In this document: positions 15,317 through 23,799 of the stretch, in pieces
Layout of the letters: every line of letters starts with the position of its first letter
How positions within the stretch are numbered: the stretch's first letter is position 1
Assembly (NCBI RefSeq): GCF_006717045.1
Contig: NZ_VFPH01000001.1
Coordinates: 1,798,001-1,862,000, forward strand
Source: Pseudonocardia cypriaca
GTDB lineage: Bacteria > Actinomycetota > Actinomycetes > Mycobacteriales > Pseudonocardiaceae
Direction: 5' to 3'
DNA length: 64,000 bases
The notes under the pieces: generated by a model
The model's database searches: none
What the model was told of the DNA's origin: nothing
The model's input: the letters and a program-made list of their open reading frames with translations, nothing else
Translations under genes and position numbers: made by a program

Positions 15317-18300
15317 TCAGGCCCGCAGCCGCAGCCCCTTCGGCGTGACGCGGAACCCGGCCTCGGTGAGCACCTCGGCCAGGTCGGAGCCGAGGGAGCC
15401 GACCCCGTCGGCACGCTCGACGGCCAGGCTCCCGAGCCACCCCTCGTGCACGGCACCGGCGAGGGCGTGGGCGGCCGCGACGAGCTCGTCGCGTTCCGCA
15501 CCGAACGACAGCAGCGACCGGCCGCCCCGCTCCACGTACAGCACCGGCGCGCCCTCGACGAGCACGACGAGGGCGCCCGCCTTGCGGCCGGGGCGGTGCT
15601 TGCTCTCGCCGACCGTGGCCGGCCAGGAGAGGGCCGCGCCGTAGGGCTGGGCCGGGTCGGCTGCGGCGAGCACCACGCCGGCCAGGTGGCTGCCGGACGT
15701 GCCGTCGGGGCGGGAGAGCGCGCGCAGCCGGTCGATCGCGCCGGGCACCGCGAACTGGGCCGCTCCGAGGCCCTCGACGACGTACCCGCGCCGGGCGCGG
15801 CCGGAGTCCTCCATCGCCCTCAGCACCCGGTAGACCCCGGCGAACCCGCCGCTCACGCGCTCGGTGCCGAGCGCGCCGCGGGTGAGCACCCCGTGGCGCT
15901 CCAGGAACGCCTCGGCCCGGGCGTGGGCCCGGCGGGTGGGGTCGGGTTCGCGGGCGACGGCCAGGGACCAGCGCCCGCCGACCGACGGCGGACCGGTGCG
16001 GGTGGGCATCGCGGGGCGTCCGGCGCGCAGCTGCGCGTACCGGCCGCGGCCGGGGCTGCGCCGCGTGCGGTGGGCAGGTGCGGACCGCCCGGCGCTCCCC
16101 AGCCGCCCGCGTAGCGGCGCGAGCGTGTCGTTGGTGAGCAGGCCGGCCCAGACCAGGTCCCATACCGCGCCGACCACCGCGTCGTCGGGTGGGGCCTGCT
16201 CCCCGGTGTCGATCAGGGTGCGCGCCGCCCGGTCGGCGAGCTCGCGGAAGAACAGGGCCCCGCCACCGACGGGTGGGGAGTCGAGGTCTGGCAGGCCCAG
16301 CGCGGCGAGTACGGCCCGGTGCAGCGGGGTGGTGACGGTGTCGGCCTCCGGCTCCGGCAGCAGCAGGTCGGCGACGTCGGCCGGAGCGACCGCGAGCCAG
16401 CCGTCGGAGCCGCCGAGCGGGCCACAGCCGGTCCAGGTGACCTCGCCCGCCGCGGTGAGCTCGTCGAGCAGCGCGGGCGTGTAACCGGGCAGCCGCGCCG
16501 GCAGGATCAGCGACTCCAGCGCGCTGGCCGGCAGCGGCGCCCCGGCCAGCTGCTCGACGACGCCGAGCACGTCCTCCGCGCCGGGTGCCCGGCGCATCCG
16601 GCCCCGCCGCTCGCCACCGGGCGCGATCTGCACGCCCTGCCACGCGGGCAGGAACCGTCCGAGCGCCCGCTGCTCCACCGGCTCGACCTCGGCCCGCAGC
16701 CGCGCGAGCGACGCCCGCCGCAGCCGGCGCAGCACCTCGGCGTCGCAGTACTCGACGGGGTCGACGGCGTGCGCGGCAGCGGGTTGCAGGGCCAGCGGGC
16801 GCAGCTCGCCGCGCACGAGCCGTCCGGCGCCGACCAGGCGGTCGAGCACGCCGGCCACCACAGCGACCCCGAGCCCGAAGCGGGCAGCGCACTCGGCCGC
16901 CGCGAACGGCCCGCGGGTGCGGGCGTAGCGCAGCACCAGGTCGCCGAGCGGGTCGGCGACCGGCTCGGTGAAGGTCTCCGGCACGCCGACGGGGAGCGCG
17001 GCGCCGAGCGCGTCGCGCACGCGTCCGGCGTCCTCGATCGCGATGAAGCGCTCCTCGCCCGCGATGCGCACCCGGATGGCCCGCCGGGCGGCCTCCAGCT
17101 CCTGCAGCCACTCCTCGCGGACGCCCCGCGCTGCGCCCTCTGCGATGGAGAGGTCGCCGATGAACCGCAGCAGGTCGGCCGCGCCCTCGGCGTCGCGGGC
17201 GTGCCGGTCGGGCGCCAGCCGTTGCAGCTGCGCCTCCACCTCGCTGACGACCTCCGGCTCCAGCAGCTCGCGGATGGCCTCCGAGCCGAGCAGCTCGGCG
17301 AGCAGGGTGGAGTCGAGCGAGAGGGCAGCGGCCCGGCGCTCGGCGAGCGGCGCGTCGGACTCGTAGAGGAACATCCCGACGTAGCCGAAGAGCAGGCTGC
17401 GCGCGAACGGCGACGGCGACGGCGTGGTCATCTCGACGACCTGCACCTTGCGCGCCTGCACCTCACCCATCAGCTCGCGCAGGCCGGGCAGGTCGTACAC
17501 GTCCTGCACGCACTCGCGCATCGCCTCGAGCGTGATCGGGAACTGCTCGTAGCGCCCGGCCACCGTGAGCAGCTGCGACGCACGCTGCCGTTGCTGCCAC
17601 AGGGGTGTGCGGCGGCGCGGGTCGCGGCGGGGGAGCAGCAGCGCACGAGCTGCGCACTCCCGGAACCGGGCCGCGTACAGCGACGATCCGCCCAGCTCGG
17701 CGACGACGACCTGCTCCACCTCGGCCGGGTCGAGCAGCACGTCCTCCGCGGTGGGCACGACCTCGGCGCCGGAGTCGTCGACGGCGTCGGGCAGGCGCAG
17801 CACGATGCCGTCGTCGGCGGCCGAGGCGTGCACCTCCACCCCGCGCCGCTCGCGCATGCGGGCCGCGATCGCGAGCGCCCACGGCCCGTTGACCTTGGAC
17901 CCGAACGGCGAGTGCACGACCAGCCGCCAGTCGCCCAGCTCGTCGCGGAACCGCTCGACCAGGATGGTGCGGTCGCTCGGCACGTGGCGGGTGGCCTCGC
18001 GCTGTTCGCGCAGGTAGGCGAGGAGGTTGTCGATCGCCCACTCGTCGAGCCCGGCCGCGGCGGCGCGCTCCCGCGCGGCCTCCTCCGACAGGCCCGCCAT
18101 CTCCCGGACGAACGCCCCGACCGCCCGCCCGAGCTCCAGCGGCCGCCCGATCTGCTCGCCCTTCCAGAACGGCATCCGCGCGGGCTGGCCCGGCGCCGGG
18201 GTGACGATCACGCGGTCGTGGGTGATGTCCTGGACGGTCCAGCTGGACGTGCCGAGCAGGAACGTGTCGCCGACCCGCGACTCGTAGACCATCTCCTCGT

Positions 18301-19999
18301 CGAGCTCGCCCACCCGCGAGCCGCGCCCGTCGGCCCCGCCGGGCGTCATGACCGTGAACAGGCCGCGGTCGGGGATGGTGCCACCGGAGGTGACGGCGAG
18401 ACGCTGCGCGCCCGGGCGGCCCTGCAGGGTGTCGGTGACCCGGTCCCAGGTGATGCGGGCGCGCAGCTCGCCGAACTCCTCGGACGGGTAGCGCCCGGCG
18501 AGCATGTCGAGCACGGCGTGCAGCGCCGACTCCGGCAGCGCCGCGAACGGCGCCGCGCGGCGCACCACCTGCGCGAGGTCCTGGAGCTGCCACGGCTCCA
18601 GCGCCGTCATCGCGACCACGTGCTGCGCGAGCACGTCGAGGGGGTTGCGCGGGTAGCGCATCGACTCGATGGCGCCGCTCGTCATCCGCTCGGCGACGAC
18701 CGCGCAGGACACGAGGTCGCCCCGGTACTTGGGGAACACCACGCCTCGGGAGATCGCCCCGACCTGGTGGCCTGCGCGCCCCACCCGTTGCAGCCCGGAC
18801 GCCACGCTCGGCGGCGCCTCCACCTGCACGACGAGGTCGACCGCGCCCATGTCGATGCCCAGCTCCAGGCTCGAGGTGGCCACCACGCAGGGCAGCCGCC
18901 CGCTCTTGAGCTCCTCCTCGACGAGCGTGCGCTGCTCGCGCGACATCGACCCGTGGTGCGCCTTCGCCACGGTGGGCAGCGCCCCGCCGCCGATGCCGGA
19001 CTGGCCGATGGCCTCCGCCGGGAAGGTGTCGAGGTCGACGGCTTCCTCGACCTCCTCGGCCGCCAGCTCGTTGAGCCGGGCCGTGAGCCGCTCGGCCAGC
19101 CGCCGCGAGTTGGAGAAGACGATCGTGGACCGGTGCTCGCGCACCAGGTCGAGCAGCCGCCGCTCCACGGCAGGCCAGATCGAGGGCCGCTGCGCCGTGC
19201 CCGCCGCGGACCCGACGACCTCCTCGTCGGAGCTGCCCACGGCGGGCTGCTCGTCGAGCGCGGCGAGGTCGGGCACCGGTACCTGGACGGCGACCTCGAT
19301 CGTCTTCGGGATCGGCGGCTGGATCACCTCGACCGGGCGCGCGCCCGCGAGGAACGTGGAGACCTCGTCGACGGGGCGCACGGTGGCCGACAGCCCGATC
19401 CGCTGGGCGGGCCGGGGGAGCAGCTCGTCGAGCCGTTCGAGGGACAGGGCGAGGTGGGCGCCGCGCTTGGTGGCGGCGACGGCGTGCACCTCGTCGACGA
19501 TCACGGTCTCCACCCCGCGCAGCGACTCCCGCGCCGCCGAGGTGAGCAGCAGGAACAGCGACTCCGGGGTGGTGACGAGCACGTCGGGCGGGGTGCGGGC
19601 GAACTGGCGGCGCTCGTCGGCGGGGGTGTCGCCGGTGCGCATGCCCACGGTGATGTCCGGGACGGGGAGACCCAGCCGCGTGGCCGCCTGGCGGATGCCG
19701 GCGAGCGGCGAGCGCAGGTTGCGCTGGACGTCGACGGCCAGCGCCTTGAGCGGGGACACGTACAGCACCCGGCAGCGGTGGGCGGCCTCGGCGGGTGGCC
19801 CGGCCGCGAGCCGGTCGAGCGCCCACAGGAACGCGGCGAGGGTCTTGCCGGAGCCGGTGGGCGCGACGACGAGCGCGTGCCGGCCCGCCTGCGCCGCCGC
19901 CCACGCACCCTCCTGGGCCGCGGTGGGCGCGACGAAGGCCCCGCGGAACCAGTCCGCGGTGGCGGGGGAGAAACCGTCGAGCGCGCTCACGGGATCCAT
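15317..19999 (-). CDS. lhr: Lhr-type large ATP-dependent helicase
   Basis: A 1560-residue superfamily 2 helicase of the long Lhr type. The N-terminal half is the Lhr core: Walker A (VAPTGSGKT, residues 46-53), DEVH box (169-172), SAT-like LSATVRPVDE, RecA2 with QRVGRAGH, then winged-helix and Lhr-specific beta-barrel domains. The second half is the Lhr-CTD found only in bacterial long forms. The enzyme unwinds DNA:RNA and DNA forks 3' to 5' and has been tied to DNA repair in mycobacteria. ATG 19999 (MDPVSALDGFSPATADWF) is preferred to the upstream frame. No Lhr-associated phosphoesterase or exonuclease gene is adjacent; yidD follows downstream. Confidence 0.92.
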   Translation of the reverse strand: MDPVSALDGFSPATADWFRGAFVAPTAAQEGAWAAAQAGRHALVVAPTGSGKTLAAFLWALDRLAAGPPAEAAHRCRVLYVSPLKALAVDVQRNLRSPLAGIRQAATRLGLPVPDITVGMRTGDTPADERRQFARTPPDVLVTTPESLFLLLTSAARESLRGVETVIVDEVHAVAATKRGAHLALSLERLDELLPRPAQRIGLSATVRPVDEVSTFLAGARPVEVIQPPIPKTIEVAVQVPVPDLAALDEQPAVGSSDEEVVGSAAGTAQRPSIWPAVERRLLDLVREHRSTIVFSNSRRLAERLTARLNELAAEEVEEAVDLDTFPAEAIGQSGIGGGALPTVAKAHHGSMSREQRTLVEEELKSGRLPCVVATSSLELGIDMGAVDLVVQVEAPPSVASGLQRVGRAGHQVGAISRGVVFPKYRGDLVSCAVVAERMTSGAIESMRYPRNPLDVLAQHVVAMTALEPWQLQDLAQVVRRAAPFAALPESALHAVLDMLAGRYPSEEFGELRARITWDRVTDTLQGRPGAQRLAVTSGGTIPDRGLFTVMTPGGADGRGSRVGELDEEMVYESRVGDTFLLGTSSWTVQDITHDRVIVTPAPGQPARMPFWKGEQIGRPLELGRAVGAFVREMAGLSEEAARERAAAAGLDEWAIDNLLAYLREQREATRHVPSDRTILVERFRDELGDWRLVVHSPFGSKVNGPWALAIAARMRERRGVEVHASAADDGIVLRLPDAVDDSGAEVVPTAEDVLLDPAEVEQVVVAELGGSSLYAARFRECAARALLLPRRDPRRRTPLWQQRQRASQLLTVAGRYEQFPITLEAMRECVQDVYDLPGLRELMGEVQARKVQVVEMTTPSPSPFARSLLFGYVGMFLYESDAPLAERRAAALSLDSTLLAELLGSEAIRELLEPEVVSEVEAQLQRLAPDRHARDAEGAADLLRFIGDLSIAEGAARGVREEWLQELEAARRAIRVRIAGEERFIAIEDAGRVRDALGAALPVGVPETFTEPVADPLGDLVLRYARTRGPFAAAECAARFGLGVAVVAGVLDRLVGAGRLVRGELRPLALQPAAAHAVDPVEYCDAEVLRRLRRASLARLRAEVEPVEQRALGRFLPAWQGVQIAPGGERRGRMRRAPGAEDVLGVVEQLAGAPLPASALESLILPARLPGYTPALLDELTAAGEVTWTGCGPLGGSDGWLAVAPADVADLLLPEPEADTVTTPLHRAVLAALGLPDLDSPPVGGGALFFRELADRAARTLIDTGEQAPPDDAVVGAVWDLVWAGLLTNDTLAPLRGRLGSAGRSAPAHRTRRSPGRGRYAQLRAGRPAMPTRTGPPSVGGRWSLAVAREPDPTRRAHARAEAFLERHGVLTRGALGTERVSGGFAGVYRVLRAMEDSGRARRGYVVEGLGAAQFAVPGAIDRLRALSRPDGTSGSHLAGVVLAAADPAQPYGAALSWPATVGESKHRPGRKAGALVVLVEGAPVLYVERGGRSLLSFGAERDELVAAAHALAGAVHEGWLGSLAVERADGVGSLGSDLAEVLTEAGFRVTPKGLRLRA

Positions 20000-20044
20000 G
20001 ATGCGCCCCGGGACCGACAGTTCCGGCTCGAGCAACGCCCCCCG

Positions 20045-20099
20045 TCCGACGAACGGCGCGTTCGTCGGAACCTATCCGACGAACGCGCCCTTCGTCGGA
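20045..20099. repeat. Pair of palindromes (TCCGACGAAC family)
   Basis: Two inverted repeats lie in tandem: TCCGACGAAC-5-GTTCGTCGGA (20045-20069) and TCCGACGAA-7-TTCGTCGGA (20075-20099). The second lies inside the last codons of the EamA gene and supplies its C-terminal residues. They may serve as terminator of eamA, which runs toward lhr, or as a dispersed palindromic repeat. Confidence 0.7.
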
Positions 20100-20977
20100 T
20101 CTCCGGTCCGGCGGCGCCGGCCGTCGCGGAGCGCGAGGACCACGCCCGCGGCGCAGATCGCGACCCCGGGCACCGCGAGCGGGCCGGGCGTCTCCCCGAA
20201 CATGAGGAACGCCCACGCCATGGTCGTGGGTGGCGTGAGGTAGAGCAGCGTGCTCACGCGGACCGCGCCGCTGCGGCGCAGCACCACCAGGTAGGCGCCG
20301 TAGCCGCCGAAGGACGACAGCACCACCACCCACGCGACGGCCCACCAGAACCCCGGGGCGGCGGGTGGCCGGAGGTGTCCGCCCGCCGCTGCGGCCGCGA
20401 CGAAGACGACGGCCGCGAAGACCGTCTGGACCGTGAGCGACTGCAAGGGCGACTCGGCCGGGCGCCACCGCCGTTCGAGGAGCGTGCCCGCGGTGAGCGC
20501 CACCATCCCGCCCACCGGGAGCAGGAAAGCCCACCACGGGGCGTGGCCGGGGCCGAGGTCGCCTGCGACGACGAGGCCGACCCCGACCAGGCCCAGCCCG
20601 AGCCCGACGCGCCCGCGCGGCCCGACGCGCTCGCCGAGGACGGGTCCGGCCGCGGTGGCGACGAGCAGGGGCTGGACGGACGCGATCAGGGCCGTGGTGC
20701 CTGCGGGCACGCCGAGCCCGACTCCCGTGACGACGCCGCCCAGGTACAGGCACTGGCAGAGGAGTCCGAGCGTGCTCTGGCGCAGCAGCGCCCGCAGGCG
20801 CAGCCGGGTGCCCAGCGCGGCGGCGAGCCCGGCCAGCACCACGGCTGCCACGACGTACCGCCAGGCCAGGAGCGTGTCGGCCGGGGCGTACCGGGTGCCG
20901 AGCTCGGCGCCGACGAAGCCCGAGCTCCACATCACGACGAGTGCCGCGCTCGCCGCGGCGTCCGAACGTCGATCCAT
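20072..20977 (-). CDS. EamA/DMT-family transporter
   Basis: A 301-residue polytopic membrane protein with ten hydrophobic segments arranged as two EamA repeats, the drug/metabolite exporter fold. Such carriers export amino acids, metabolites or drugs; the substrate is unknown. ATG 20977 (MDRRSDAAASAALVVMWSSGF) starts directly before the first membrane helix. It is divergent from a TetR regulator with a palindrome in the shared promoter, so it is probably the regulated target. The last residues (PTKGAFVG) are encoded by a palindromic repeat and are not expected to be conserved. Confidence 0.87.
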   Translation of the reverse strand: MDRRSDAAASAALVVMWSSGFVGAELGTRYAPADTLLAWRYVVAAVVLAGLAAALGTRLRLRALLRQSTLGLLCQCLYLGGVVTGVGLGVPAGTTALIASVQPLLVATAAGPVLGERVGPRGRVGLGLGLVGVGLVVAGDLGPGHAPWWAFLLPVGGMVALTAGTLLERRWRPAESPLQSLTVQTVFAAVVFVAAAAAGGHLRPPAAPGFWWAVAWVVVLSSFGGYGAYLVVLRRSGAVRVSTLLYLTPPTTMAWAFLMFGETPGPLAVPGVAICAAGVVLALRDGRRRRTGDPTKGAFVG

Positions 20978-20992
20978 GGGCGCGAGGTAACC

Positions 20993-21006
20993 ATACCGGT
21001 TGGTAT
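20993..21006. promoter_or_regulatory. TetR-type operator between eamA and tetR
   Basis: ATACC-N4-GGTAT dyad in the 40-bp gap of the divergent pair. It overlaps the TATACT -10 box (21004-21009) of the tetR gene, whose ATG is 8 nt further, so a bound repressor would block tetR and probably eamA. Confidence 0.6.
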
Positions 21007-21017
21007 ACTCGCATTGT

Positions 21018-21575
21018 ATGAGCACCCCGTTCGACGTCACACCGCTCACGCCCGCCGGGGAGCGGCTCCTCGACGCCGCGGCCGAGCTGTTCTACCGGCG
21101 CGGGATCCGCGCCGTCGGCGTCGACCTGATCGCCGAGGTCGCGGGCACCACGAAGAAGACGCTCTACGACCGGTTCGGGAGCAAGGACGCGCTGGTCGCG
21201 CTGTACCTGCGGCGGCGGGCGCAGCGGTGGCAGTCGTTCGTCCGCGAGTACGTGGATCGGATGCCGCCGGGCCGCGGCCGGGTGCTCGCCGTCTTCGACG
21301 CCCTCGACGAGTGGCTCGCCGAGCAGGACCGCGGCTGCGCCTTCGTCAACGCCAACGCCGAGATCGGGGGCACCGGCCACCCGGGCGAGTCGGTCATCCG
21401 CGCGGAGAAGGCGGCGATGCGCGCCCTGTTCACGGAGCTGGTGGACGGTGCCGACGACCTCGGTGCGCAGCTGCACCTGCTCTACGAGGGCGCGAACGTC
21501 GCCGTGACGGCGGGTGGGCAGGCCGACGGCGTGGCGCAGGCCCGGCTCGCCGCGGCCCGGTTACTGGGCGGCTGA
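21018..21575 (+). CDS. TetR-family transcriptional regulator
   Basis: A 185-residue repressor. The N-terminal HTH reads RLLDAAAELFYRRGIRAVGVDLIAEVAGTTKKTLYDRFGSKDALV, a typical TetR DNA-binding domain, followed by a C-terminal helical ligand-binding part (AFVNANAEIGGTGHPGESVIRAEK). ATG 21018 is chosen over upstream codons because TATACT ends 8 nt before it, giving a leaderless transcript, and because the extra residues would come from the operator. Divergent eamA is the likely target; the effector is probably the exported compound, which is inference. Confidence 0.88.
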   Translation: MSTPFDVTPLTPAGERLLDAAAELFYRRGIRAVGVDLIAEVAGTTKKTLYDRFGSKDALVALYLRRRAQRWQSFVREYVDRMPPGRGRVLAVFDALDEWLAEQDRGCAFVNANAEIGGTGHPGESVIRAEKAAMRALFTELVDGADDLGAQLHLLYEGANVAVTAGGQADGVAQARLAAARLLGG

Positions 21576-22307
21576 GAGCTCCGCCGCCAACCCGGCGAGC
21601 TGCCGGTGCGCCCCGCCGCCCGTGCGGTAGGTGCACGCGATCCCGACCGCCGCCACCCCACCTGCCGCGACGACGGCGCGGACCGCCTCGGTCACCGCGG
21701 CGAGCGACGGCCCGCCCGGCGCCGGGATCAGAAGTCCCGGCAGGTCGTCGGGGTTGGTGACGTCGACGTCGACGTGCAGGTACCAGGGCCCGGGCGGCAG
21801 GACGCCGCCGACCTCCTCGACCGCCACCTGCCGGATCGCCGAACGGGCCAGGTACTCCACCTCCGGCGGGTCCTGGTCGCGCACGTCGACCAGCACCACG
21901 TGCTCCTCCGGAACCGGGCGCAGGCCGAGCCGGTCGGGTGCGGTGCGGTCCGAACCGCCCACGAGCTGGCGCACCGGGAAGCCGCCCAGGTAGCCCGACG
22001 AGGTGGTCTCGGGGGTCTGCACGTCCGCGTGCCCGTCGAACCAGACGACGTGCGGGTCGCGGCCTGCGCGTTGCAGGCCGGCGACGACGCCCAGCGACGT
22101 GGTGCAGTCGCCGGACACCACGACCGGGACGCGGCCGGCCCGCACCTCCGCCGCCACCGCGTCGGCGACCTCCTCGTAGAGCACCGCCATCCGCTCCCAC
22201 GGAGTCCCGGGCGGGAGGTCCGGCGCGAGCGTGCGGCCAGGGGCGAGCGGGAGCTGCAGGTCGGGCAGGTGCTCGTCGAGGTGGAAGGGGACGGCGATCA
22301 CGGTCAC
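21561..22307 (-). CDS. Arginase/agmatinase/formiminoglutamase-fold protein
   Basis: A 248-residue ureohydrolase-fold protein. The metal site is recognisable: DGHAD (D91, H93, D95) and HVDVDVTNPD (D180, D182). In arginases the first ligand is the histidine of GGDHS; here the same place reads SGDCTTS with Cys68. This replacement is seen in a divergent subgroup and makes arginase activity uncertain. Reaction and substrate are therefore not assigned beyond hydrolysis of a guanidino or amidino compound as a family expectation. It converges on tetR with a 15-bp overlap and is divergent from the ArsR-type gene. Confidence 0.82.
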   Translation of the reverse strand: MTVIAVPFHLDEHLPDLQLPLAPGRTLAPDLPPGTPWERMAVLYEEVADAVAAEVRAGRVPVVVSGDCTTSLGVVAGLQRAGRDPHVVWFDGHADVQTPETTSSGYLGGFPVRQLVGGSDRTAPDRLGLRPVPEEHVVLVDVRDQDPPEVEYLARSAIRQVAVEEVGGVLPPGPWYLHVDVDVTNPDDLPGLLIPAPGGPSLAAVTEAVRAVVAAGGVAAVGIACTYRTGGGAHRQLAGLAAELSAAQ

Positions 22308-22326
22308 CCCGCCAGTCTGCGCGGCA

Positions 22327-22376
22327 TTGACAGGCAGCCTCTCGGCTGCCTATCGTAAAGGCAGCCGGGAGGCTGC
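22327..22376 (+). promoter_or_regulatory. arsR-type promoter with two operator dyads
   Basis: TTGACA (22327-22332) and TATCGT (22351-22356) are separated by 18 bp, and those 18 bp are exactly the dyad GGCAGCC-TCTC-GGCTGCC. A second copy, GGCAGCC-GGGA-GGCTGC, occupies 22360-22376 and ends on the base before the ATG. The arrangement predicts autorepression by the product of the following gene. Confidence 0.75.
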
Positions 22377-23204
22377 ATGAACGACGGGACGAGGATGGAC
22401 GAGATCTTCAGGGCGCTGGCCGACCCCAGCCGTCGGCTGCTCCTCGACAGCCTCAACGCCCGCAACGGGCAGCGGCTGAACGAGCTGTGCGCGGGCCTCG
22501 ACATGGCCCGGCAGTCGGTCAGCAAGCACCTCGCGGTGCTGGAGCGGGCCAACCTCGTCACCACCGTCCGCCACGGCCGGGAGAAGTTGCACTACCTCAA
22601 CGCGGTGCCGATCAACGCGATCGCCGACCGCTGGATCCACCAGTACGACCGGCGGCGCGTGGAGGCGCTCGCCGACCTCAAGCAGGCATTGGAGTCACCC
22701 ATGACCGGCGAACCCGCCTTCGTCTACACGACGTTCATCAAGACCACGCCGGAGCAGCTCTGGAAGGCGCTCACGGACCCCGCGTTCACCCGCCGGTACT
22801 GGGGGGTGGCGTTCGAGACCGACTGGCGGCCCGGATCGACGATGGTCTGGGAGGAGAAGGGGAGCCGCATCGTCGACCCCGAGCAGGTGGTGCTGGAGGC
22901 CGATCCACCCCGCAGGCTCGCCTACACCTGGCACACGCCCACGGCCGAGTGGGCGAGCGCCAACGGGATCGACGACGACGTGCGCGCCGCGCTCGCCGCG
23001 GAGAGCCGGTCGCGCGTGACGTTCGAGGTCGAGCCGTTCGGGGAGACCGTCAAGCTAACCGTCGTCCACGACGACTTCCCCGCCGGGAGCACGATGCGCG
23101 CGATGGTCGGCAGCGGCTGGCCGTACCTGGTGTCCGACCTCAAGACGCTGCTGGAGACCGGGGCCACGCTTCCCCCGGTACCCGCCGAGGCGGGGAGGAG
23201 CTGA
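22377..23204 (+). CDS. ArsR-type HTH fused to SRPBCC (AHSA1) domain
   Basis: A 275-residue fusion. Residues about 5-90 form an ArsR/SmtB winged helix (FRALADPSRRLLLDSL, MARQSVSKHLAVLERANLV) without an obvious metal-cysteine motif. From about residue 108 a START-like SRPBCC/AHSA1 domain follows (FVYTTFIKTTPEQLWKALTDPAFTRRYW). The fold can hold a hydrophobic ligand, so the protein may sense a small molecule through its C-terminal domain; this is inference. The two dyads in its promoter suggest autoregulation. The next gene, 5 bp downstream, encodes a free SRPBCC domain, likely co-transcribed. Confidence 0.87.
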   Translation: MNDGTRMDEIFRALADPSRRLLLDSLNARNGQRLNELCAGLDMARQSVSKHLAVLERANLVTTVRHGREKLHYLNAVPINAIADRWIHQYDRRRVEALADLKQALESPMTGEPAFVYTTFIKTTPEQLWKALTDPAFTRRYWGVAFETDWRPGSTMVWEEKGSRIVDPEQVVLEADPPRRLAYTWHTPTAEWASANGIDDDVRAALAAESRSRVTFEVEPFGETVKLTVVHDDFPAGSTMRAMVGSGWPYLVSDLKTLLETGATLPPVPAEAGRS

Positions 23205-23209
23205 GCAAG

Positions 23210-23656
23210 ATGCCGAACGTCGAGGTTTCGACATTGATCCGCCGGCCACCCGCGGAGGTGTTCGCCGCTTTCGCCGACCCGGCGATCACCACCCGCTTCT
23301 GGTTCACCAGGAGCAGCGGGCCGCTCGCGCCGGGCGCCACCGTGCGGTGGGAGTGGGAGGTGTACGGCGTGGGCGACACCGTGCTGGTGAAGGAGTTCGC
23401 GGAGCCCGAGCGGTTCGTGCTGGCAATGGGGGGCGGCGAAGGCCTGGCCGTCGAGTTCCGGTTCACACCGCGGGAGGAGGGAACGGTCGTCACGGTCACC
23501 GAGTCCGGTTTCAGCGGCACGGCCGACGAGGTGATCGATTATGTCGCCGGGTCGACCGGCGGTTACACCACCGCGTTGTGCGCGGCGAAGGCCCTGCTCG
23601 AGCACGGGATCGAGCTCGGCGCCGTCCGGGACAAGTTCCCGGACAACTGGGTCTGA
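23210..23656 (+). CDS. SRPBCC (AHSA1-like) domain protein
   Basis: A 148-residue single-domain START-fold protein (VSTLIRRPPAEVFAAFADPAITTRFWF at the N-terminus, GYTTALCAAKALLEHGIELG near the end). These proteins bind lipids or other hydrophobic molecules or act in resistance; no catalytic residue can be pointed out. The ATG lies 5 bp after the stop of the ArsR-SRPBCC fusion, with GGGAGGAG just upstream, so the pair forms one operon. The 23657-23799 gap after it shows no clear terminator. Confidence 0.85.
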   Translation: MPNVEVSTLIRRPPAEVFAAFADPAITTRFWFTRSSGPLAPGATVRWEWEVYGVGDTVLVKEFAEPERFVLAMGGGEGLAVEFRFTPREEGTVVTVTESGFSGTADEVIDYVAGSTGGYTTALCAAKALLEHGIELGAVRDKFPDNWV

Positions 23657-23799
23657 GGCGGCCTTCCACGCGATCGTATTCATCTCATGAACGACACGCG
23701 CATTTCCTGACGTCCCGCCTGCCGCGGCATCCCGATGTCGTGTGGCAACCTCGCCTTGCTCTTTCGTTCAGCCGCGTGCTCGAGGCGAGGAGTCGGCCA

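Noticed and set aside
17463..21476. Minus-strand frame of 1337 codons
   Set aside because: Out-of-frame shadow of lhr and eamA; repeats of Arg/Ala/Gly without motifs.
16319..21760. Uninterrupted reading frame of 1813 codons on the + strand opposite lhr
   Set aside because: It is a shadow of the minus-strand lhr and eamA genes in GC-rich DNA. It is Arg/Pro/Gly-rich without recognisable domains, while the minus strand encodes full Lhr and EamA motifs.
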